From Actinomycetota bacterium (GTDB taxonomy: Bacteria > Actinomycetota > Thermoleophilia > Gaiellales > F1-60-MAGs149), in contig CANKHS010000035.1 of assembly GCA_947481755.1 (NCBI GenBank), positions 1 to 10,208 of the forward strand: a stretch of DNA of 10,208 nt. Reading direction: 5' to 3'. The translations under genes and the position numbers were made by a program. The notes beneath the pieces are model-generated. The model did not search any database and had not been told where the DNA came from. It saw nothing but the letters and a program-made list of their open reading frames with translations. Of this stretch, positions 4,840 to 10,208 are shown in pieces; position 1 is the first letter of the stretch; each line of letters starts with the position of its first letter.

Positions 4840-6906
4840 ATGCCTAATCGCCTCGCCTCTGAGACATCGCCGTATCTGCGTCAGCACATGGACAATCCGG
4901 TCGATTGGCAGCCGTGGGGGGACGAGGCCTTCGCCGAGGCGCGTGAGCGCGATGTTCCGGTCTTGCTGAGTGTTGGCTACGCCTCCTGCCACTGGTGCCA
5001 CGTGATGGCACACGAGTCGTTCGAGGATCCGGCGACGGCAGCGGTGATGAACCGTCTTTACGTCAACGTCAAGGTCGATCGTGAGGAGCGACCCGATGTC
5101 GATGCGGTCTTCATGGAGGCTGTCGTTGGTCTGACGGGCCATGGCGGCTGGCCGATGACGGTCTGGCTCACGCCCGATGGGCGCCCGTTCTATGGGGGCA
5201 CGTATTTCCCGCCGCAGTCACGACCTGGCATGCCCGCGTTTACCCAGGTCCTCGAGGCGGTCGCACAGACCTTCGCCGAACGGCGTGGCGATGTCGAAGG
5301 CCAGGCCGAACGCATCACAACGGCCCTGCAGACGACCGCCGATCGCCACGCGAGCGAGGAGCCCGAGTTTGACGATGCGCCAGGCGGAGCGATGATCGAT
5401 CGCGCGATTGGCACGTTGGCGACGATCTTTGACCAGGTCCACGGTGGCTTTGGTGGTGCGCCGAAGTTTCCGTCGAGCACGCTGTTTCCGTTTCTATTTG
5501 GCTGCGACGATCGTGGGCGTGGTCGCGACGGGCAGTACATGTCGCGCCTCACGCTCGAGCGGATGGCCGATGGTGGCCTCCACGATCAGGTCGCTGGTGG
5601 CTTTCATCGCTATGCGGTCGACGGCTTTTGGCTCGTGCCGCACTTCGAGAAGATGCTCTACGACAACGCGCTCTTAGCGAGCGCCTACGCGCATGCAGCA
5701 CTCGCCTCCGACTCCGAACGCTACGCAGATGTGGCGCGCAGCACGCTTGCCTACATGGATCGCGAACTCTCGCTGCCCGAAGGTGGCCTCGCCTCGGGGC
5801 AGGATGCCGATACCGATGGCGTCGAGGGCACGACGTTCGTCTGGACGCCAGCGCAGGTCGACGAGGTAGTCACCGACCCACTCGATGCAGCACTGGCGAA
5901 GGACGTCTGGAACATCACGCCTGAGGGGAACTTCGAACATGGCACGACGGTGCTCAGCATCGTGGCACCGGTTGTCGAGGCGGCCGAGCGGGCGGGGATA
6001 TCGGAAGAGGAAGGCGTCGAGCGCCTCGAACGAGCGCGCGCACAAATGCATGCCGCACGGGATCTGCGCCCACAGCCTGGCCGAGACGACAAGGCCCTGG
6101 CAGCCTGGAACGGCTTTGCGATCGCGGCCTTCTCCGATGCGGGGCGGCTCCTCAACGAGCCGGCGTTTGTGGCACGTGCCGAGCGCATTGCCGCCTTCGT
6201 CAAGGAACACCTGACGCGCGCGGACGGTGTACTCCTGCGTTCGTGGTGTGGCACGCCAGGTACCGCGAGCGGCTTTAGTGACGACTATGGCGCGGTGGCC
6301 GATGGGCTGTTGCGCCTGCACGCAGCGACAGGAAACCTCGACTACCTACTCGAAGCGCGGCGTCTGACGACAGCGGCCGTCGAGCGCTTCCACGATGCCG
6401 CACGCGGTGGCTTCTACCTCGCGGCGAACGATGGTGAGCAGCTCGTGGCGCGCACGAAAGGTGTCGAGGACACACCGTCGCCAAGCGGCTCGTCGTTGAT
6501 CGCCCTCTGCCTCGTTCGGCTCGGCCGGATCGATGGCAACTACGCGTGGGAGGAACTCGCGCTCGCCAGTGTCGGGGCTGTGCGTGCGATCTCTGAACGC
6601 GCGCCACAGGCCTTTGGGTCGCTGCTCGAAATGGTGCAGCAGGCGACAACAGTGCCGCGCGAGATCGCGATCGTCGGCCCCCTCGATGACCCCCGTACGC
6701 AGGCACTGCGCGAGGTCGTCGATCAGCGCTTTGCGCCGTGGGATATCGTCGTGGTTGCCGATCCGAGCGATCCTCGCTGCGAAGAGGTTGGTCTCTTGCG
6801 CGGGCGTGGCCTCGTTGACGGGGCGCCGGCGGCTTACGTCTGTGAGCGCATGGCCTGCCGCACACCGATCACGGATCCCGACGCATTGCGCGCTGCACTC
6901 GCGTAG
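4840..6906 (+). CDS. YyaL/SPATA20-type protein: thioredoxin-like (DUF255) plus (alpha/alpha)6-barrel domain
   Basis: A 688-residue protein of the conserved bacterial-to-human YyaL/SPATA20 family, normal in length. The family's exact reaction is not established; the fold suggests a thioredoxin-like domain joined to a glycosidase-like or epimerase-like (alpha/alpha)6 barrel. The N-terminal domain (about 1-165) opens with NRLASETSPYLRQHMDNPVDW, has the redox motif CHWCH (Cys50, Cys53), DREERPDVD and GGWPMTVWLTPDG with the cis-proline region, then YGGTYFPP. The barrel part shows PHFEKMLYDNALL (from about 267), ASGQDADTDGVEGTTFVWTP (about 318-337) and RDDKALAAWNGFAIAAF (about 414-430), all family hallmarks. 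No signal peptide or membrane helix, so it is cytosolic. No strong Shine-Dalgarno sequence precedes the ATG; the start is chosen because the family's conserved beginning follows at once. It may be cotranscribed with the toxin operon upstream. Confidence 0.94.
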   Translation: MPNRLASETSPYLRQHMDNPVDWQPWGDEAFAEARERDVPVLLSVGYASCHWCHVMAHESFEDPATAAVMNRLYVNVKVDREERPDVDAVFMEAVVGLTGHGGWPMTVWLTPDGRPFYGGTYFPPQSRPGMPAFTQVLEAVAQTFAERRGDVEGQAERITTALQTTADRHASEEPEFDDAPGGAMIDRAIGTLATIFDQVHGGFGGAPKFPSSTLFPFLFGCDDRGRGRDGQYMSRLTLERMADGGLHDQVAGGFHRYAVDGFWLVPHFEKMLYDNALLASAYAHAALASDSERYADVARSTLAYMDRELSLPEGGLASGQDADTDGVEGTTFVWTPAQVDEVVTDPLDAALAKDVWNITPEGNFEHGTTVLSIVAPVVEAAERAGISEEEGVERLERARAQMHAARDLRPQPGRDDKALAAWNGFAIAAFSDAGRLLNEPAFVARAERIAAFVKEHLTRADGVLLRSWCGTPGTASGFSDDYGAVADGLLRLHAATGNLDYLLEARRLTTAAVERFHDAARGGFYLAANDGEQLVARTKGVEDTPSPSGSSLIALCLVRLGRIDGNYAWEELALASVGAVRAISERAPQAFGSLLEMVQQATTVPREIAIVGPLDDPRTQALREVVDQRFAPWDIVVVADPSDPRCEEVGLLRGRGLVDGAPAAYVCERMACRTPITDPDALRAALA

Positions 6907-6924
6907 CTCTGCGCGCTTGGTGAC

Positions 6925-6953
6925 ACGCGCGGTCCATCGCCCGTGCGCGTTTG
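6925..6953 (+). terminator. Possible terminator hairpin after the DUF255 gene
   Basis: ACGCGCGG (6925-6932) can pair with CCGTGCGCGT (6941-6950) with a two-base bulge and an eight-base loop, followed by a short T-rich stretch (TTTGGTT). It lies 18 bases after the stop codon. The stem is strong but the U-tract is weak, so this is a tentative call. Confidence 0.35.
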
Positions 6954-6970
6954 GTTGCAAGCCTCACGGC

Positions 6971-7210
6971 ATGCCTACTATCCAGCGCGACGCACTCCAT
7001 GCCTTCATCGACCGCCAGTTGCTTCAGGTCGAATCGACTCCGGTGCCCAACGAGTTACAACCCGCCGTTGAGGGTGGTTCAATGACCGCCGACGAGGTCC
7101 ACGCCCTCTGGATGGGGGCGGGGATCGCCAGCCAGATCGGGATGTCGCTGGTCCTCGATCCCTCGCGCTTCGTGGAGCCTTGGCCCGAGCGAGAGGACGA
7201 GGCGGCCTAA
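6971..7210 (+). CDS. Small protein of unknown function (79 residues)
   Basis: I do not recognise this protein. It begins MPTIQRDALHAFIDRQLLQV and is soluble and acidic at the end (EPWPEREDEAA), with no cysteines, no signal peptide and no clear transmembrane helix; the stretch MGAGIASQIGMSLVLDP (48-64) is mildly hydrophobic. The segment SMTADEVHALW (37-47) looks like a helix start. Codon use is G/C-biased in the third position like real genes around it, and its length spans exactly to the stop of the facing channel gene, with which it shares four bases (TAA on plus and TAG on minus within CTAA). No Shine-Dalgarno is visible. The reading frame is open further upstream, but only inside the preceding gene in a shadow frame. 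It is probably a real gene, but a non-coding explanation is not excluded. Confidence 0.55.
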   Translation: MPTIQRDALHAFIDRQLLQVESTPVPNELQPAVEGGSMTADEVHALWMGAGIASQIGMSLVLDPSRFVEPWPEREDEAA

Positions 7211-8088
7211 CTGTCGAGTGCGGGTTTCGCGGCCAGCAGGCGAGCCTCGATAGCGGCCAGACGCGCGTCGATGCTGGTGGCCAAGGCGTCGATTTTTCCG
7301 GCGAGCATCTCGTTGTCAACCTCTGCCTGCTCAGCAGCCTCTTCGATCAGCTCTTCGACCTCTTCAATGTCCTCGCCAACCTGACGACGCATCTCGTTCT
7401 CGAGTTCGGCTTGATCACGATGAATAATTCTGGTCACGAGCGTGCCCATCAGCACGAAGAAGAAGCTGCCGCGGAGCATGCCGAGTACGACCATCAGGGC
7501 GATCGTCTCTGGGTGCGTCGCCTTCGGTCCTTCCTCGCCAATCGTCGCGGACGTAAACGACCAGTACAGAGCCTCACCAAAACTCGTGGACTCGACACGC
7601 CAGAACCCAACGGTGGCGGTTAAAACCACCAACAGGCCAAACGCAAACAGATATCCGAGCGACCGGCGGTTCAGCAGCCAACGTCCCAGCGGGGCGAGTC
7701 GCAGCACCGAGCTGAGCGCGACGACGCCGGGGAGTGGGGTGATGAGGTTGGCTGCGAGGGCGATCGGTGTGCTGATCATGATCAGCGTTAGGAACTTGTG
7801 CGAGACCAGGAAGCGTCCGCGGTTCGGCGCCACACACAGGAGCACCAGCCATTCAGCGAAGAACACCAGCCACGGAGCGTCGGCAAGTACGTTGCCAAGC
7901 AGGTGCAGGATGTGATCGTTGGCTGTCGCGACGCGCAGACACATGCCGATCAGGCCGATCACCGAAGCGGCCAGCAGGGGGTACTCGAAGCGCTTTGCCC
8001 AGTAGGCAAGGTTCTCCTCCGACCGCTCCACGATCACCCCGTCTCGTCCGCGTTCGTCCGGCGTACAAATCAATGTAGGTGACGGCAT
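7207..8088 (-). CDS. Six-helix voltage-gated-like ion channel with atypical pore motif and C-terminal coiled coil
   Basis: Predicted inner-membrane cation channel of 293 residues. Hydrophobic helices: about 37-53, 72-87 and 95-114, then an S4-like segment LSSVLRLAPLGRWLLNRR (125-142) with few arginines, then helix 144-163. A pore loop follows, GEALYWSFTSATIGEEGP (171-188), and a last helix 195-222. The pore helix matches potassium channels, but the filter position reads TIGEEG (182-187) instead of TVGYGD, so ordinary potassium selectivity is doubtful. Residues 224-287 form a charged heptad-like coiled coil, as in tetrameric bacterial sodium channels. The ATG at 8088 is chosen, 25 bases after argF; an in-frame ATG at 8208 would overlap argF by 95 bases and add a non-membrane stretch, and a GTG near 8037 is another option. 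Probably the last gene of a unit with argF. Channel architecture is fairly sure; ion selectivity and gating are not. Confidence 0.8.
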   Translation of the reverse strand: MPSPTLICTPDERGRDGVIVERSEENLAYWAKRFEYPLLAASVIGLIGMCLRVATANDHILHLLGNVLADAPWLVFFAEWLVLLCVAPNRGRFLVSHKFLTLIMISTPIALAANLITPLPGVVALSSVLRLAPLGRWLLNRRSLGYLFAFGLLVVLTATVGFWRVESTSFGEALYWSFTSATIGEEGPKATHPETIALMVVLGMLRGSFFFVLMGTLVTRIIHRDQAELENEMRRQVGEDIEEVEELIEEAAEQAEVDNEMLAGKIDALATSIDARLAAIEARLLAAKPALDS

Positions 8089-8113
8089 CGCCTGCGCGGC
8101 ATTGCGTACGGCG

Positions 8114-9031
8114 TCAGCCGAGCAGGTAACGCAGTACGGCCACAGTCGTATGTAGCCGATTCTCGGCCTCGTCCCAGACGACAGACTGGGGACCGTCGAT
8201 GACCTCACCCGAGACCTCCTCGCCGCGGTGGGCGGGGAGGCAGTGCATAAAGATCGCAGTTGGTGCAGCCTGCGCCATCAGTGCCGCATCGACCTGGTAG
8301 CCGCGGAACGCCTCGAGCTTTGCTGCCGTCTGTGCCTCTTCGCCCATCGACACGAAGACGTCGGTGACGACAACGTCGGCACCCGCGACGGCCTCTGTGG
8401 GGTCGCGTAGTTCGGTGATCGAACCACCGTGGTCGAGTGCGATCGCGGCCGTGGCGCGCATGATCTCTGGGTCGGCCTCGTAGCCCGCCGGTGTGGCGAT
8501 GCGTACGTGCATGCCAGCCAGCGCGGCGGCTTGGGCGAGCGAGTGAAAGACGTTGTTGCCGTCGCCAACCCACGCGATTGTCTTGCCCTGCAGCTCGCCA
8601 AGGTGTTCCTCGATCGTCATCAGGTCGGCGAGTGCCTGCAACGGGTGGTGATCGTCGGTCAGTGCGTTGACCACCGGGATCGTCGCGTGGCGTGCGAGCT
8701 CCTCCACGTCGGCGTGCGCAAAGGTCCGAATGAAGATCGCGTCGCACCAGCGCGAGACCACGTTTGCCGTGTCGGCGATCGGTTCGCCACGACCAAGCTG
8801 CAACTCGTCACCGCGGGTAAAGATCGGATGGCCCCCGAGGCGCACCACGGCGGTCTCGACCGAGACGCGCGTGCGCGTTGAGGCCTTCGTGAAATGCATC
8901 AGCACGGTGCGGCCGGTCAAGGCGCCATGTAACGCGGCTGGATCGGCCTTGGCAGCACGGGCATCAGCAAGCAACGCGAGCAGTGTTGCCGCATCGAGGT
9001 CGTTAATGGTGAGGAGGTGTCGCGTGCTCAT
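8114..9031 (-). CDS. argF: Ornithine carbamoyltransferase
   Basis: Cytosolic enzyme, usually a trimer, that joins carbamoyl phosphate to L-ornithine to give citrulline in arginine biosynthesis (or the reverse in catabolism). The 305 residues match the family length. Carbamoyl-phosphate contacts are STRTR (51-55) and HPLQALADL (129-137); the ornithine side has VTDVFVSMGEE (222-232) and the catalytic cysteine is Cys264 in HCLPAHRGEEV. The SMG loop argues for ornithine rather than aspartate as substrate. The position after His-Pro is Leu where many homologues have Cys; this position varies in known enzymes. No Shine-Dalgarno is seen before the ATG at 9031. It is flanked on the same strand by the esterase gene 39 bases upstream and the channel gene downstream. 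No other arginine genes are in view, so a biosynthetic or arginine-deiminase role cannot be separated from context. Confidence 0.95.
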   Translation of the reverse strand: MSTRHLLTINDLDAATLLALLADARAAKADPAALHGALTGRTVLMHFTKASTRTRVSVETAVVRLGGHPIFTRGDELQLGRGEPIADTANVVSRWCDAIFIRTFAHADVEELARHATIPVVNALTDDHHPLQALADLMTIEEHLGELQGKTIAWVGDGNNVFHSLAQAAALAGMHVRIATPAGYEADPEIMRATAAIALDHGGSITELRDPTEAVAGADVVVTDVFVSMGEEAQTAAKLEAFRGYQVDAALMAQAAPTAIFMHCLPAHRGEEVSGEVIDGPQSVVWDEAENRLHTTVAVLRYLLG

Positions 9032-9042
9032 CGAAGAGCGGC

Positions 9043-9048
9043 ATCGTA
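9043..9048 (-). promoter_or_regulatory. Weak candidate -10 element of argF
   Basis: On the minus strand TACGAT lies 11 bases before the argF ATG, in the 39-base gap after the esterase gene. This would give a leader of only about four bases. No -35 is evident, so argF may instead be transcribed from the esterase promoter. Confidence 0.25.
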
Positions 9049-9070
9049 CCCGGGCAGAGCGTTTTCGCGA

Positions 9071-10135
9071 TCAGGGGTAGTACGAAGGCAGATCGGTGAG
9101 GTCGGTGGAGGCATCGACTTCGATCCGCAAACCATTGGGGTGCTTCGTGTCCGCGCGGACCCCATCGTCGACCAATCCTGCGTCGGCAAGCCATTCGTTA
9201 TTACGCGTCGCGGGTGGCCAGGCGCCGCCATGGCCCCAATTGCCGACTCGAATCAAGAACGGGCGAGAGGGGTTCGCGGCGTGAATGGCCTTTGCCAGCG
9301 TTGGCATCTGTTCTTGGGGGCTAATCTCGTCGTTGACGGACCAATACATGATCAGTTTTTGTGTTGAGTTCGCGAGCGTGCCTGCGAAGGTCAGTGGGCT
9401 GCGATCTGCGAAACAGGCAGGGGCTAGATACGGGGTGCCTTGGCACTCTTGGTACAGCGCCCGTTGTCGGATCGTGGGCAGGTGCCAGAAGCGCTTGCTC
9501 ATATCGATCGGGGCGTCCATGGCGACGATTGTCTGAGCCATAGCGGGATACTTGACGCCAAAGAGCAGTGCGTCCTCACCGCCCATCGAGCCGCCCGCAG
9601 CGATCTGGCGATTGGAATCGATTCGCAGTCCCGGCAGGCGGGCGCGGAGAAATTGCAGGATCTTGGCGTTGTCGGCGAGGTTCTGTGGCGAGCCGTACGA
9701 GTAGCCACGCGCGTATTGGCCAACGCCATCGATACAGGCGACGATGAAGCCAAACTGGCCTGGTGCGTTGCCAAAGGTCTGGTTGCAGACGGCGCGACCA
9801 CCGGCGCCGTGGAAGACGTGGACAAGCGGTAGGCGCTGCTTCTGTGGATAGCGAGGGTACGACGCGACGAGTCGCAACGTACGACCGTTCCAGGCCGTGT
9901 ACCACGTGGTCGCGGTAATGGTGTCCTTGCCAGCGAGTTTGAACGTTGTGCGCCGAGCAGAGTCTGCGATCTGAGAATTGTCCGAGAAGTCTCCGGCGTA
10001 GACGTAGTCGGGGATCGCACTGCTGCCCGCTTCGTTGTCGTCAGATGGCACAGTCGGATCGGTCGCGGCGGCCGCAGAGGAAACGACGGCGAGGAGCACG
10101 AGCGGGAACATGAGGGTGAGGAGAAACGCGCGCAT
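9071..10135 (-). CDS. Secreted alpha/beta-hydrolase esterase (polyhydroxybutyrate depolymerase / feruloyl esterase-like)
   Basis: A 354-residue exported hydrolase. The N-terminus MRAFLLTLMFPLVLLAVVSS followed by AAAATDP is a Sec signal peptide with likely cleavage near residue 24. The hydrolase core has the oxyanion segment VHVFHGAGG (105-113), nucleophile elbow GGSMGG (181-186, Ser183), Asp269 in YWSVNDE and His302 in GNWGHGG, a full catalytic triad in family order. Four cysteines (117, 134, 231, 241) could form disulfides outside the cell. The fold resembles the LpqC/PHB-depolymerase and feruloyl esterase group; the actual substrate (polyester, aryl ester or peptide) is not readable. There is no second binding domain. 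The start is set by the signal peptide and no other upstream Met. It is the first gene of the collinear minus-strand set. Confidence 0.85.
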   Translation of the reverse strand: MRAFLLTLMFPLVLLAVVSSAAAATDPTVPSDDNEAGSSAIPDYVYAGDFSDNSQIADSARRTTFKLAGKDTITATTWYTAWNGRTLRLVASYPRYPQKQRLPLVHVFHGAGGRAVCNQTFGNAPGQFGFIVACIDGVGQYARGYSYGSPQNLADNAKILQFLRARLPGLRIDSNRQIAAGGSMGGEDALLFGVKYPAMAQTIVAMDAPIDMSKRFWHLPTIRQRALYQECQGTPYLAPACFADRSPLTFAGTLANSTQKLIMYWSVNDEISPQEQMPTLAKAIHAANPSRPFLIRVGNWGHGGAWPPATRNNEWLADAGLVDDGVRADTKHPNGLRIEVDASTDLTDLPSYYP

Positions 10136-10158
10136 AGAAAGAGGGGACAGGCCAGCCC

Positions 10159-10164
10159 ATCCTA
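10159..10164 (-). promoter_or_regulatory. Candidate -10 element of the esterase gene
   Basis: On the minus strand TAGGAT lies 23 bases before the esterase ATG, with CCGACT (3 of 6 to TTGACA) 18 bases further upstream. There is no Shine-Dalgarno sequence before the ATG. Modest matches only. Confidence 0.3.
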
Positions 10165-10208
10165 TGTGCGGATTCGCCGCTTAGTCGGAGATTCCCTGTT
10201 CGCTGGCA

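Noticed and set aside
4833..6977. Near-identical 14-base start contexts (TCACGGtATGCCTA at 4833 and TCACGGcATGCCTA at 6964)
   Set aside because: Two copies with one mismatch are too short to separate from chance, and the proteins share nothing after the first residues.
7180..7623. 147-residue plus-strand open frame over the 3' half of the channel gene
   Set aside because: It is opposite the coiled-coil and pore region of a well-supported membrane protein and has no domain.
8089..8208. N-terminal extension of the channel to an ATG at 8208
   Set aside because: It would overlap the argF coding region by 95 bases and add a stretch without membrane or domain character.
1022..8446. Scattered GCGATCGC octamers recalling the cyanobacterial HIP1 repeat
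   Set aside because: Only a few copies were noticed in 10 kb, mostly within coding codons such as GCG-ATC-GC; no strong enrichment is evident without a genome-wide count.

Overview
The window is GC-rich bacterial chromosome (roughly low-to-mid 60s % GC by eye), coding-dense on both strands. Several genes have a TANNNT-type -10 element six or seven bases before the start codon and no Shine-Dalgarno sequence, which is the look of leaderless transcription. Together with the GC content and the gene types this suggests an actinobacterium (Actinomycetota), but no marker gene here fixes the lineage, so this is an inference.

Layout. 1-1320 (+): 3' three quarters of an ABC exporter half-transporter, cut by the window edge. 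1323-2522 (-): imidazolonepropionase (hutI), facing the ABC gene, without other histidine-degradation genes in view. 2617-3260 (+): first toxin-antitoxin pair, Phd/YefM-type antitoxin plus PIN-domain (VapC) toxin. 3385-4047 (+): 1-Cys peroxiredoxin with its own promoter region, a perfect inverted repeat in the leader and a strong hairpin downstream. 4112-4812 (+): second, unrelated-looking antitoxin/PIN toxin pair. 4840-6906 (+): large thioredoxin-fold plus (alpha/alpha)6-barrel protein of the YyaL/SPATA20 (DUF255) family. 6971-7210 (+): small protein of unknown function whose stop codon overlaps that of the facing gene. 7207-10135 (-): a collinear set, read from the right: secreted alpha/beta-hydrolase esterase, ornithine carbamoyltransferase (argF), and a six-helix voltage-gated-like ion channel whose pore loop lacks the normal potassium filter and which ends in a coiled coil.

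How they fit. Most are housekeeping or stress genes: histidine catabolism, arginine biosynthesis, peroxide removal, export. The accessory component is the two type II toxin-antitoxin modules placed on either side of the peroxiredoxin; the second has visibly lower third-position GC than the peroxiredoxin, compatible with separate acquisition. I do not see a clearly new multigene system. The signals most worth following are the channel with a TIGEEG pore motif, the operator-like inverted repeats before the peroxiredoxin and the second antitoxin, the recurrent leaderless-type start architecture, and the small unknown protein at 6971. No RNA genes, CRISPR arrays or insertion sequences were seen, and no gene-free stretch exceeds 125 bases.
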